A stretch of DNA of 64,000 bases from Sweltsa coloradensis (GCA_024449915.1 JAMZAV010000353.1:372001-436000); one strand, 5' to 3'; shown: positions 1 to 12,358, numbered from the stretch's first letter. Numbers and translations: made by a program. Notes: generated by a model not told the origin, from the letters alone.

Positions 1-886
1 GTTTGCTGAAACAAAACTGTTGCTTACTTGAGACTTCGCGAAACCTTTCTTCACTGTAGAGAGGCAAACACTATCGTAGATGCAGAAAACAATGCAGACA
101 TAAAATGAAAACAATTGGCTTTATGTGCAACTTTTCTATTTTCTATTTTTGGACAGTTGTTTTCCAAGTATCCATGTAAATGCTATTATTATACAGTGAC
201 AACTTAGCCAATTAAGTAAGTTCTTCTCATGCAATGACACTTTGAAATGCTTTTGATTTGCTCGTACCATTTACATATCTCACACAACTATAATGTTGAA
301 CATCCACTAATTTTGTCATAAATATAACTATAACCCTTTTACGAATTCATTTTTCTTGTTCGTAACATATTTACAAAGTAAAATGAAATAAAAAGTTAAT
401 ATAATATTAAAATTTCATGGCTGCCCTTGATACATTTTGAACCTTAACAGTTTTGACATTTGTGTGACTTCAATTACTTCAATCCCTTCTCCTAAATAAA
501 GCGTACTATTTTCTTGCTTTTTATTATATTTTCTAATCTTCCCACTTCTTTAAATGTATCCTCTTTTTTCCTTCTTTTTCCTCTCAAAATTATTAAAAGA
601 TATCAATGTTAAAGTTGTTTACTGTTACTTGCTTATATTTTGTTTAATCCTTCTTATATTTTATCTTGGTACACCATGAAATTTACTTTGTATATTTCTT
701 TTGAGTTTGTTATCAATAAATAAAATGTATATGAGAAGCATTTTTATAATACTTTAACTGATTGTTTATTACGTGTACTTAAACATTCATATTGCATGTA
801 AACACTGATATTTTGCTGCAATATCGCTCATTTATCAGTATGATTTGAATAGTACTATATTATAATAATGCCATTCTAACTTTGCA
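1..886. other. AT-rich intergenic sequence, nothing recognised
   Basis: No convincing coding frame on either strand. Several AATAAA-like hexamers occur (around 490 and 715), but with no gene end nearby to assign them to. Confidence 0.5.
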
Positions 887-1138
887 GCACACAACACTAG
901 GGAGGTAATAGAAAGGTAAGAAATTTCATTTCTCTGAGATATATTTTCCTTGCATTCGTTTCATCGCGTACAATCACTTTTGTTGCAGCAACGTCCAGCA
1001 AGTTCGCAATCATCAATCTTCCTCCCGCCTTCAAGTTTGGTTGATGTGATGTCATTTACAGACAAGCTCGGCGTCGCGACGCTAGCCGGCGTCACCCGAC
1101 TTGGCTCCCAGCCAGCTGTGTGGCCGTCGCCGTTGTAG
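887..1138 (+). other. candidate small exon plus GC-rich terminal exon (weak)
   Basis: A pyrimidine-rich acceptor ending TTTGCAG is followed by 28 bases and a donor AAAG|GTAAG. About 73 bases later a second acceptor (TTTTGTTGCAG) opens a block much richer in GC than its surroundings. From 988 one frame runs about 49 codons to a TAG at 1136-1138 (ends ...VWPSPL). The antisense strand (961-1248) is also open, as expected of GC-rich DNA. No family is recognised. The 28-base exon does not join to this frame without an in-frame stop in the readings I tried, so either the small exon or the frame may be wrong. It could equally be a CpG-rich regulatory block. Confidence 0.2.
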
Positions 1139-1289
1139 TGGACGGGGTTGGGGTCGGGGCAAGGTTTTAGTGAACTCGCCGACGCCCCTGGCTTGTGACG
1201 AGTCCTCATTGTATCGCTTGCAACAGACTTTACACAGCTAGAGCCCACGACAACTTGTTTGCTGGCATTTGTTATTGGAGCGTACGGAG

Positions 1290-1425
1290 TGGTGTGTGGG
1301 TACCCAAAATTTCGGGTCGGGTCAGGTTTTAAAAGCCAACCCGATGCTTAAAAAAATGTACTCGATTTTCGGGTAACGTTAAAAATATATTTGAAGGTTT
1401 GGTGGAGGTGCCGGTCCAGACAATT
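1290..1425 (+). repeat. degenerate repeat carrying the GGTGGAGGTGCCGG motif
   Basis: A stretch rich in GGGTACCC/TTCGGGT-type words ends in GGTGGAGGTGCCGG at 1401-1414, followed by TCCAGACAATTTTTA. Compared with the copy at 37,428, the section between the motif and CCAGACAAT is missing here. See the finding on the dispersed motif. Confidence 0.4.
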
Positions 1426-2929
1426 TTTAAATAATATCATATAACTTATTCAAAATGCATTCGATGAAACACTAGACAATAGAAAATGAATTGGGAGACA
1501 TTATTTTGTAAGATTTTACAAGTTTTTTTTTACCCATTTTAACGGTCAGTACAATAACGGTTGTTGTTTCCTACCCGTCCCGAAAACTCTAATCAGTTAA
1601 GTACCCAAACCCGACCCCTTTGTCGAAACCTGTACCTGTTCAGTCCTAAACGTAAAATGCATTATACATTTTTGATTCATCAAATAAAATGCATTTTTAA
1701 ATGTTCATGTTAGATTATTTGAGGAGGCTATTGATACATTTTTGGTATGGAGAATTAAACATTTTCATTTTCAATTAAGAGCAATAGGACATTTTATAGC
1801 GTCTACTTAAACTCTATACACGTATATATAAAAGTGGATTATTTCAATTTGAATCTAAACGTTGAATATTATTTATATTAATGCAGTTTCTGTTTTGAAT
1901 TGAAGGTATTTCTAAAAAGTACAATAAGTCGAGCAAAGAAATTTTCACTAGTCAATTGGCAAACCTTATTTCTATACTTGTAGTTTTAATTTTATAACTT
2001 AAACATAAACTGAACTCAAGCTCAAACAATAGCGCTTTGTTACGTTTTCAAATATTATGTTAACCTCTCAATTTCAATAATTGGAAAAACACTCCCGTAA
2101 GCGTATTTGTTCATTTTAAAACAAACCAGAAATTAACAAATCCATCCCTAACGGGGCTATTATCTCAACTGCTTCGGATTATATAGCGCAAAATCCTATT
2201 TTTACAATCTCTATGGCTATATAATTTATTCAATTAGATTTTTAGTGTCTTTATTATTAATATTCATTGGCGTTTAAATTTCTTTGCTTCTTGTGCAATC
2301 GTTTTATTTGTTGATCTTCAAATTATTGTCAGTGAAATATATTGAATCATGAATTTTATGGTTAGTGGGTTGGAAAGAATGTGACAAATAAAATATGTTA
2401 CACAATTTGGTTTTGTAATTATCAAAATAAACAAATATTTGTCAGGGTTGCTGGATGTAAGGATTGACCTTAATGTATTTATAATTCATGTTCTTATTTT
2501 CAGGTTTCTTCTTCCAGTATTGAGGCACTTCTATAAGTATACGGGGCATGTTGAAATTAACAATTTTGATTGAAATTAAATAACCATAAGTTATTCTTGA
2601 GTTGTTTTATTCTTATTATTAAATTGCAGAGCAAACGTTCCAACGCTGCATAAAATATACGAATGTTAATAGATGAGCTCATAATTCAGTTCCTCTACAG
2701 ACGGTGGAAATACAAAATGCACAGGTTCAGCAAACAAAGCAGAGCCTGCCGGTCGTAATTCTGTCGAGCGGGGATTGGTGTCTCGGACGTGATGCAATTG
2801 TTTTACTCCGAGCAAGTCTGGCAGATTAGGTCGAGTCTTGCTGTTGTAAGACAACCTCGGTACAGGTCTGTCTGTCTGTCTTCGCCTTAACACCGGACGT
2901 GACAGCGTTGTTTGCGATGAAATGCACAC
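1426..2929. other. AT-rich intergenic sequence
   Basis: No gene seen. At 2124-2157 there is a CAGAAATT...AATCCATCCC...CGG word that also forms the loop of hairpins at 18,077 and 18,702, so this is probably a decayed member of that small foldback family. Confidence 0.45.

Positions 2930-2977
<48 letters not shown>
2930..2977. repeat. (GA)n microsatellite
   Basis: About 48 bases of AG repeat with one interruption (AGATAG). It accounts for the Ser-Leu run in the antisense open frame across 2,666-3,043, which is therefore not evidence of a protein. Confidence 0.9.
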
Positions 2978-2983
<6 letters not shown>

Positions 2984-4908
2984 TAACACTGTCAGTGTTA
3001 CTTTGAAGTCAACCCTCTGAGTGCAGAGACAAGTATTGAACAAAGGTTTGACCCATACGACAAACTTTAAATTGTTAAATGCTGTCTTTTAAATATTTAT
3101 TAAGTTGAGGCATATAAAAACAATTTATTTTTCATGGAGTGAAGTTATTTGTAATACGTTTTTTGTGCTGTGTTGATACATTATGTTTATATATTTATGT
3201 GCCAACTGATTTGTGAGAAGTTGGTAGAAATGATGATTTATGATTTTTTGTTGAATGTGGTTTACAAATGTGTTTTAAATGTTAACGAACTGGTAACCTA
3301 AACGAACTTCTATTTCAGACAAACGTAAAATATATATGTGCCTACTTTTAAAAACACAATTTTCACTAATCTCGTGTGCGAATGCACCTCGTAACTACCT
3401 GATTACGACTGCAATTCGCATATTTCACCTAGCAGTCAAGTTACTCGAGCAATGTACATAATATAATAAGCGTTGAGAGAGCCTGGGGTTGAGATTAGTG
3501 GAGCGTTTGTTTGTTGACGTTGCGTGTACCGAACATTATACCACGCTGAGGTGTTAGATGGTGTTTATTATAGGGCGAGACGTGTGATGTGCCAGGAAGG
3601 TTGTAGGCTGGCTGTGAGGGTGGTGTGCTGTTGGGAAACCAAGAATTGTTTGACACAAAACACAAAATATGTTAGTTTTTAAGTACGCACTTAATTTTAA
3701 CAATTGAATCTTAAGCTACCCTTCCCCCCTCAATCAATTAACATTTATAAATGTAATTTAGATGAAGTATTTCACCGTTTACACTGCGACACTTAACACA
3801 ATCCCATTTTATCTATCTATGAAATAACACAATTTTTAAACATTCAACAATTCAAATTACTGATATTGAAATTTGTCAAATAAAGTAAACCATTGTGAAA
3901 ATTTATAATTAATATTTAATTCATCCATGATTCAATTACGTTGCTAATATGTTTTTTAGTATTATCCCGATCAGCTTAATGAAGAACGGTGTGCATTATG
4001 AATTGTAATATAGTTATTTGCTGCGTTCACAGTAGACGCATATTAATGACATGTGTTTATTGTCATTTACTTCATCTGCTATGTTGAGTTGTTTAAATCA
4101 TATACAACAGCCAACGAGAATTACAATGAAATCACTTTTACTTGATATTTCCCTTGCCTCGAAACAGTAGAACGATGATAATATGTTAATATCATTTTGT
4201 AATTTGAACCACTCATAACACACAAATCTCGTATGAAGAGCTCTGTTGTTTATGCACATAACTGTATTCAACGCAGCCAAAGTTTTGAGTTTAGTGTTCC
4301 TCTGTCTGCCAAACAGCGTATCAACCTGACCCTACTCCGCAATTAGACCCCATCTTGAAACTCCTGTCCAACTGTGAAGTGGTTTGCCGTTGTAATCGCT
4401 GGAGTACTGCTCGACATTTGCTAGCTAACTAGGCTTGGTCTGATAGCTGCTTCAGATTTAATGACCCTCCTTCCTCAATTGGGTGAAACACACACAACAT
4501 CATTAGTGAACGCTTGGTTTGAATGCGGGGTGCGTCTCGCAGGCAATTTCAAACTAACATAATTTAACGGAAGCTTGGCCTATTCTGTACCGTCCTCGTA
4601 GTGAAAGCAAAAACATTTTCCGAGCGAAGTTTAGCACGAGCACAAGAACTCAGCGCACGAGCTCACAGTGTAGACCTACACTCTATCTAGACGACATTCA
4701 GGATGTGATAAGAGACGTTTAGTTTATAATGCTCTATTTGTTTCAGATATGTGTGGTATTGTATGCCAAAATAAAACAAGGAAACAAATTTAATTACATC
4801 AAGACTGGAATGATGTCTGGACAGTAGACCCACTACAATCGTTCCTGTGCTACGCTACGCCAATCGATTTGACTTCATATAATAATAATATGTTAATGTT
4901 ACTTTCTT
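2978..4908. other. intergenic sequence, nothing recognised
   Basis: Mostly AT-rich. A moderately GC-rich part near 4,310-4,700 has short open stretches but no splice-bounded exon or known family that I can support. Confidence 0.45.
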
Positions 4909-5721
4909 ATTTTCAAATAATTTGTTTTGCGGTTTATGCCACATCTCGAGTTTAATGAACACTCAATGTTTCAGAACTACTAGGAAAACGCTTAAGTCCC
5001 GCCGCGTTTTGTGATGAGCGGAATTGGTGCAGTGAGCTGCCATGTGTTATGCGGATTTTCTGTTGTTCTGTGAAAAAATCATTACTAAGTTGAAGTTTTT
5101 TTTAAATTAAATTAAATTAAATGAAAAATTAACTTAAATTTTAAATTGTTAAATTATTACAATAGGACAAAGCATGTAGGTGTTATAAGTCAAAGAATTG
5201 TTTTAAAAAAGAAAAAAACGTAAAATTTCGATTTCATGAGAAATAGTTTTTTGATTGCGCTCAATTTTCACACGAATACCTAAATTCATGAAATTAAGGT
5301 TCTGTCAAAAAATCATTAAAATCGGACAAAGCATGTAGGTGTTATAAGCTGAAGAAATTTTTTAAAAATCGAAAAAAATCGTAAAATTGCGATTTTCATA
5401 AGAAATAATTTTTCGATTGCGCTCAAAAACGTGGCAGTTCTTCGTTCAGAGATTTCGAAGGCCTCCATAAAATTTCATCGCAATTGGAGTATCGGTTTAG
5501 CCGGAATCGTGTTAACAGACACACAAAAATACAGAAAAAAAGAAAAAAAAAAACATTCCGGATTTTTTCTCCAGTGTAGTGAAATGGAATCTTCGCTTCG
5601 CTCGCTACGCTCGCTACGCTCATCCAACAATGACCCTTCAACTCCATCGTAGTTATGAAACGTTGAGTGTTCATTAAACTCAAGAAGTGGCGTAAAACGT
5701 TAAACAAATTATTTTAAAATG
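4909..5721. repeat. foldback element with a HINE inserted in its loop
   Basis: The left arm (about 4909-4980) and right arm (about 5649-5721) are imperfect reverse complements over roughly 72 bases; for example GAGTTTAATGAACACTCAA on the left pairs with TTGAGTGTTCATTAAACTC on the right. The loop holds a complete family A HINE (4980-5625) followed by a short piece of original loop. The arms differ at many positions, so the foldback is older than a fresh palindrome. Confidence 0.75.
4980..5625 (-). mobile_element. HINE family A, full copy
   Basis: Read on the minus strand it starts GGATGAGCG, has GCGAGCGAAG-type repeats, a T-rich run, the AACACGATTCCGGC module and the AACACCTACATGC module, and ends in CCTAG. 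The 3' hairpin region is mutated here (CGCGTTTTGTGATGAGCG on the plus strand). T bases flank both ends. Non-coding and presumably non-autonomous. Open frames crossing it are repeat artefacts. Confidence 0.8.
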
Positions 5722-5725
5722 TGAG

Positions 5726-7856
5726 TTAAATAATGTCAAGCCATGAAAGCATTTGTATATGTCAATGTATTTTATATTGTTGGAGGGTGTGTGAGCTCAA
5801 GTTTCCGTCTACAGATCTAGGAATCTGAGTTGTACAAGGGAATTGAAGGAAGCACTGTTGTAAAAAACCGATTATATTCTACTTAATATAATTATTACAA
5901 TAAAAAGAAAAAACTACAATTATACACATTTTTAGAGTAATTCAACAAGTCAAGTATTACAGAAGAGCAATATTCAAAAGAAATAGACAATATAAGAATG
6001 TACATTCAAATAAAGACATTTATTATTATGTAAACGTTTATTTACTGGGTAGATTTATGTAACAATTGTATGTCAAGTCAGGATTTGTATATTTGAAATG
6101 TTCTTCAGTCGATTTCATTTTCGTTTTTACCTTATTAACTTCAGTATTATGATGTTCTAATAACAATACAACATCAATAAACGCTATTTCTTTCACCCTC
6201 GCTTCAAGTTTCCATCCGTTTCAAATAAAGTTTCTCTTCGTTTCCTCGTCCTGTCGTTTGTTGTCCTCTGTTGCGCGTAACTCACTTGAAATGAGTGTAT
6301 TCACGTTGAATGCGCGTTCACAAAACGCCGGTGTGCTGCTCACTATTGCCGAGCGCTCTATGGCTCCGGCGTCGTTTGCTAGCCCGGTAAACCATAAAGT
6401 GCCTCTACAATCGCCGGCCATGGTTGTTATCAGCTTAAGGGCTCGTTCCCGAAACGAACGGGAAATTTGCTAGGATACAAACTATACTCCTCGGACAAAA
6501 CAGTCGTTCTGTACAATCGTCGTTGAATGGCGTTTGTAGCGCTAAGTGAAGCTCTAAGCTCCTAGTCACGAATTTGTAAGAGCTGCCCTGGACATTTTAT
6601 CGAATTCATTTCGTTGTTATGGGAAGTTTTGAATTAGTGTCATGTTTGTGTTTCAAACCGCTATCTCTTAAACTTGGAAAGCATCAAACGACGAGAGTTT
6701 TGTCATCATGTATGAATTGGCTTAATTAATTATCAAAAGAAAATTAGCAAGACCCTTCATTTTGTACTTAGGAGTCTGCAATACCAGTGACATTTTCTGG
6801 AAGTTTTCCTTAAGGCAGTTGTTACCAGCCTTTGCACATATGTTATGGTCGTGAATATGAAGTATTCTATTGTGGCTCATATTTTTTTAAACCACAAATA
6901 ATCATTATAAATTAAATTGATTTTTAGGATTTTTTTTTGTAACGTCATTAAAATTGGTAAATTTTTGAATTTATTTTGTGGTAAATGCGGTGAGGGTGGT
7001 AATCTATGAATATAGAAGTGTGACCATATCTTTGCTTAACAATTACGCAAAATTGCATCTCCATCGGATGACAACTGGAAGCCGAAAAAGTTCCCAAAAA
7101 GTTTCAAATAGGTGAAGTTGACCTTTAGGGATTTTATTTAACAATGTGTCAAATATGAAGCACAGTCATCAATCCGATAATTTGCACAATATTATTCCTG
7201 AATATATTTTGAGTGAAACATATTATCGTCAGAATAATTGCACTATTACACTAAGAAAATATTGTCGCAGTAATGGCAATATATGTGGCCAATCAATTGG
7301 TTTTCGTACGAGAGAGAAAATAATTTAAGTGGGAAACATTACATTTCTTGACGTACGACTATTCAAAGACGAAGTAACAATTAATAAACTTCAAAGCTGA
7401 AATCCACAACTTGACTCAAATATCATGAATAAAACTTCAATCTTGTTTTGTATGTATCGTCAATGCTCTCTCGCTCTCACTCTCACACTCGCTCACACTC
7501 GCATGCTCTAACACACTCCGGGAGTGGCAGGTATATCTGACGACTCCAATGTTGTCTTACAACTAAACACACAGCCTCTATGCACGTAAGCCGCCTAGTG
7601 TTGGCTGAACAAATAACCCGGAGGTGTCGCGGTCTAATCCCATGCGAGGAGCAGCCCCGTGACGAGTACCCCTACACACGGCAAATATCAGGCGTTGTTA
7701 ACTGTTGTTGCAAAACACAAACTGGTTAAGAAGAAAGCAATGGATTCACGACAGCTTCAATTACCAAGACACAGAGTATTTGCAAACAAAACAAGGCACT
7801 TGTAAGCATAACTGTCCTAATAGACACTCCCACACACCGTACATACACACCGTACC
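5726..7856. other. intergenic sequence with one GC-richer block
   Basis: Mostly AT-rich. From about 6,180 to 6,480 base composition is higher in GC and both strands are open for 66-71 codons (6221-6421 minus, 6258-6473 plus), but neither product resembles a family I know and no splice sites bound it convincingly. CT/CA-rich simple sequence lies at about 7,468-7,520. Confidence 0.4.
7600..7670 (+). repeat. possible tRNA-related SINE head
   Basis: A B-box-like segment (GCGGTCTAATCCCATGCG) sits near 7,628, after a region resembling a tRNA D-arm. No second copy of this exact sequence was identified in the window, so this rests on one degenerate promoter-like word. Confidence 0.2.
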
Positions 7857-9383
7857 GTAAATCTCTGATCTTAGAACTGCCACGTTTTTTAGCACTATCG
7901 GGAAATTTTTTCTCATAAAAAAACGCAATTTTACGATATTTTTCGAATTTTTTTAAAATTTCTTCGACTTATAACACCTACATGCTTTATCCGATTGTAC
8001 TGATTTTTGCACAAAACCTTTATTAAGCGAGCGAAGCGAGCGTTTCCATTTGACTCTGCCGGAAAAAATAGTCACTGGTTTTTTTTTTTTTTTTTTTTGT
8101 TTTTATGTCTCGCGATAACGTTCGAACGGAGGCTCGGATCGAGTTGAAATTTTCACCATCCGCAAGCTTTGTTCTCGATTGAATGCCATTAGTTTTGTGG
8201 CAAAATCGTTCAAAAAGTTAAAAAGTTACATTAAAGTTTATCGAAAGTTTTTTTTTCAAACTTCACGGCGACAAAATCTGAGATGGCCAAATCATTTAGA
8301 ATGTCCGTCCGGTCACGAATATGTTAATTTTATTTTGATCCGATAAGTAGTGTAGATGGAAATTACATTATAACAAAGTACGGTTACCATGGCAACGGAA
8401 AGTCGTGCAGCTTTTTTGGCTCATGATAGCGGTCGAACGGAGGCTCGGATCGAGTTGAAATTTTCACCATCCGCAAGCTTTGTTCTCGATTGAATGCCAT
8501 TAGTTTTGTGGCAAAATCGTTCAAAAAGTTAAAAAGTTACATTAAAGTTAATCGAAAGTTTTTTTTCAAACTCAACGGCGACAAAATCTGAGATAGCCAA
8601 ATCATTTAGAATGTCCGTCCGGTCACGAATATGTTAATTTAATTTGATCCGATAAGTAGTGTAGATGAAAATTACATTATAACAAAAGTAACGTTGCCAT
8701 GGCAACGAAAAGACGCGCGAAGTTTCTAATGCACTGCCACCTAGAAGTAATCAAAATACTTTCGAGGAAGCAGTCTATTAATTGTCAACAAAGAGTTTAA
8801 AAAGTTTTCCCAAGGAGTCAAGGTGCTCTAGATGGCGGTGGATTTTAAAGTAAATAATAATAATAATAAATAATACTGGAAACGCGAACGTCGTAAATTT
8901 TAAAATTTAAAAAAAATGTGCAATGTGGGTCTAGCTATAGCACGTGCTCGCTTATCAACGCGTCCAACTGAGCGTTTCCTAGTTTTATGAATTTATATAT
9001 TCGTGGGAAATTTGAGCGCAATTGAAAAAAATATTTATCATAAAAATCGAAATTTTACAGGTTTTTTCTTTTTTAAACAATTCTTTGACTTATAACACCT
9101 ACATGCTTTATCCGATTGTAATGATTTTTTCGCAGAACATTATTTTATGAATTAATATATTAGCGTTAAATTTGAGCGCAATCGAGAAATTATTTCTTAT
9201 AAAAATCGCAATTTTACTATTTTTTTAACAATTACGATTAATTTTTTTTAAAGTTAATTTTTAATTTAATTTTATTTTATTTAAAAAAATATAACTTAGT
9301 AATGATTTTGCCACAGAACAACAGAAAATTCGCATAACACATGGCTCATCCAACAACGCGGCGGGACTTAAGCGTTTTCCTAG
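7857..9383 (+). mobile_element. HINE family A, 5'-truncated, interrupted by a family B HINE
   Basis: Family A sequence runs from AAATCTCTGATCTTAGAACTG (about 7,858) to 8,023, stops inside the CAGAACCTTAATTTTATG module, and resumes at 8,983 (TTTTATGAATTTATAT) to end at CCTAG at 9,383. The break falls between two T bases. The 5' end GGATGAGCG is missing. The 3' end is intact except that CATGGCTCATCC lacks the usual spacer. Confidence 0.8.
8024..8982 (+). mobile_element. HINE family B, complete copy nested in family A
   Basis: Starts TAAGCGAGCGAAGCGAGCG and ends GAGCGTTTCCTAG. Near the 3' end GCTCGCTTA (8,946-8,954) is the reverse complement of the start, followed by a hairpin AACGC...GCGTT and TTCCTAG. 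The body has a roughly 312-base unit (beginning near GTTCGAACGGAGG at 8,118, then again at 8,430) in two tandem copies. Its flanks are T8023 and T8983 of the interrupted family A copy. No coding frame. Confidence 0.85.
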
Positions 9384-9888
9384 TTATAGAAACTTTGGAA
9401 AAACTTCAACTGTACCAATATCGATCGGAAAACTCCCGAAATAGAACCGCGTATATCGGTAGAGATACCACTTACTGTATGTAGTAAGTTAACGTGATTT
9501 CCCAGCAAGTCAATTATATTTCCTTGGACTGGAAAAAAGGTCAAATTATTCAAAGTTATTATTTGTGTAATTAAATACACATCACAGTCCTTAATTCTAT
9601 CACAATAAAGTCAAATTCAGCATGAAATGTCATAAATAAATGATTAAAATAGCAAATGTGATATGGGATTGGTGGAGGTGCCGGGTAGAGCGAGAAAATT
9701 TTTAACTCCATAAGAATAGCATTGTTGGTGGAGGTGCCGGGTCCTTATTTCTTGATTTTATTATTTCTACGTTGGACATCCAGTTTTACGGAGGGGGTTT
9801 TATTGTTGTGGTATTTTTTAAAAATTATAGCACACGTGGCGGTGCAAATCGCATCTCAGTACTTGTACTTGCTCTCACAATCTTTTGT
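9384..9888. other. spacer with two copies of the short GGTGGAGGTGCCGGGT motif
   Basis: The motif occurs at 9,670-9,686 and 9,725-9,742, only about 55 bases apart and in the same orientation. The remaining sequence is AT-rich without a gene. Confidence 0.5.
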
Positions 9889-10436
9889 TAAGCGAGCGAA
9901 GCGAGCGTTTCCATTTGACTCTGCCGGAAAAATTAGTCACTGGTTTTGTTTTTTTGTTTTTTTTGTTTTTTTGTTTTTTTGTTTGTTTTTTTTGTTTGTA
10001 TGTCTCGCCATAACGTTCGAACGGAGGCTCGGATCGAGTTGAAATTTTGACCATCCGCAAGCTTCGTTCTCGATTGAATGCCATTAGTTTTGTGGCAAAA
10101 TCGTTCAAAAAGTTAAAAAGTCACATTAAAGTTAATCGAAAGTTTTTTTTTTCAAACTAAACGGCGACAAAATCTGAGATAGCCAAATCATTTAGAATGT
10201 CCGTCCGGTCACGAATATGTTAATTTTATTTTGATCCGATAAGTAGTGTAGATGGAAATTACATTATAACAAAAGTAACGTTGCCATGGCAACGAAAAGA
10301 CGCGCGAAGTTTCTAATGCACTGCCACCTAGAAGTAATCAAAATACTTTCGAGGAAACAGTCTTTTATTTGTCACCAAAGAGTTTAAATAGTTTTCCCAA
10401 GGAGTCAAGGTCCTCTAGATGGCGGTGGATTTTATC
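9889..10436 (+). mobile_element. HINE family B, 3'-truncated copy
   Basis: Starts TAAGCGAGCGAAGCGAGCG after a T, carries one copy of the roughly 312-base body unit, and is collinear with the nested B copy up to GATGGCGGTGGATTTTA. It then diverges, so the inverted 5' end, hairpin and CCTAG are missing. Confidence 0.75.
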
Positions 10437-10493
10437 CACAAAGTAAAGGTTACTTACACACGGTTTACCCAATACACTGCATAAATAATAAAT

Positions 10494-12198
10494 GGATGAG
10501 CGTGCGAGCGAAGCGAGACTTTCATTCTACTACAGCTGGAGAAAAGATCCAGAATGTTTTTTTTCTAGTTTTGTATTTTGTGTGTCTGTGAAACGATTTC
10601 CGGCTAAACCGTACTCTTCCAATTGGCGATGAAAATTTCTGGAGACCTTTAAAATCTCTGAACTTAGAACTGCACGATTCGAAAATCAATCGAAAAATAT
10701 TCTCATGAAAAATGCAATTGTACGATTTTTTTGTTTTCTTGTTTTTTCTGTTTGTATTTTTTGTGTTTTGTCAACACGATTCCGGCTAATCGATACTTCA
10801 ATTGCGATGAAATTTTCTGGAGGCCTTTGAAATCTTGAACTTAAACTGCCACGTTTTTGAGACGCAATCGAAAGATTATTTCTTATGAAAATCGCAATTT
10901 TACGATTTTTTCGATTTTCTCGTTTTTTTCTGTTTGTATTTTTGTGTTTTTGTTAACACGATTCCGGTTTATTCGATACTTCAATTGCGATGAAATTTTC
11001 TGGAGGCCTTCGAAATCTCTGAACTTAAAACTGCCACGTTTGTGAGCGCAATCGAAAGATTATTTCTTATAAAAATCGCAATTTTACGATTTTTTTCGTT
11101 TTTCTTATTTTTTCTGTTTGTATTTTTGTCTGTTTGTTAACACGATTCCGGCTGAACCGATACTCCAATAGCAATGAAATCTTATGGAGACCTTTTAAAT
11201 CTTTGAACTTAGAACTGCCACGTTTTTGAGCGCAATCGAAAAATTATTTCTTATTAAAATCGCAACTTTACGATTTTTTTCGATTTTTAAAACATTTCTT
11301 CGACTTATAACATTTACATACTTGATTCGATTGTAATTATTTTTTCACAGAACCCTAATTTTATGAATTAATATATTCCTGTAAATTTTGAGCGCAATAA
11401 AAATTTTTTGAAAATCGCAATTTTACGATTTTTTAAAGTTTTAAAACATTCTTAGACTTATAAAACCTACATGTTTTATCCGATTTTAATGATTTTTTTA
11501 CAGAAGCTCAATTTATGAACTTATATATTTGTGTGAAATTTTAGCGCAATCAAACAATTATTTCTTTTAATAATTGCAATTTTATGATTTTGCTATGATG
11601 CTGCGATAATGCTAAGGCTTTTACAATTTTAATTTTTTTTGTTTCAGTGAAAGGTGTTTTAGATTAAAAACAATACATCTAAACATTAACAGACCGATTT
11701 TATAATTTTTGTTTTCTTTGATAAATATGATTTTTTTCCTATGCATTGTTGGAAAATGTATGTTTTTTGTAACAAATCTACATTTCCCATATTTTAATTA
11801 AAAACACTATAAATCTCATCAAAAAAGTGTCTAGTGAATTTGTCAGAATAAGACTTGTGAGCATAATAATAAAGAAATTATCCGTTTATCTTCAAAACTG
11901 TAAAAGCAGTAGGAAAAAATGTTAGGAAATGTGATAGAATAAAAGTTTTGAGATAATAGCATTTAAAGTTTATTTATGTTGTGTTTTGGTAAATTTGAGT
12001 GTTACAACAAATGTTTTTAGCATTATATCAGCATAAAATAAATTAATGTAGTCAATAAATAAAAAAGTAAACTTAAGAACAATTAAAATCATATTAATGC
12101 AAAATTGCTGGTTTTCATACATTTTCAGTGAAACAACCCCTTAAACAATTACGCTCATCCAACAAAGCGCCTGAAAAAGCGTTTGCGAAGCTTCCTAG
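10494..12198 (+). mobile_element. HINE family A, long variant with an expanded module array
   Basis: Begins GGATGAGCG after AAAT and ends GCTTCCTAG followed by T. Near the end CGCTCATCC (the inverted start) is followed by AACAAAGCGC...GCGTTTGCG, a variant 3' hairpin. Between about 10,580 and 11,290 a module of about 183 bases, marked by GATTCCGGCT (near 10,590, 10,773, 10,955, 11,140), is repeated four times. The part from about 11,590 to 12,120 does not match other copies and may be an unrelated insertion or the remains of a longer element. Confidence 0.65.
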
Positions 12199-12294
12199 TG
12201 TAATTAATTTCTGTATTGGGTTTTAATTTTAACAATTGTCACTACACGATCCCGTAAAGGAAGAGATCGTTTTCTTATCCAATCTTTGCGTAAT

Positions 12295-12332
12295 GATAGC
12301 GAGTGTTGGCACTTTAGTGCCACATCTCTATC
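12295..12332. repeat. short perfect-core hairpin
   Basis: GATAGCGAGTGTTGGCACT pairs with AGTGCCACATCTCTATC around a TT turn, with the innermost bases perfectly matched. It lies in the 160-base gap between two HINEs whose 3' ends face each other. Function unknown; it is short for a pre-miRNA. Confidence 0.5.
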
Positions 12333-12358
12333 GTCACAACATATACATAAACAAATTA

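Noticed and set aside
2666..3043. 125-codon minus-strand frame with a hydrophobic Ser-Leu run resembling a signal peptide
   Set aside because: The Ser-Leu run is the translated GA microsatellite. The rest shows no known family or splice structure.
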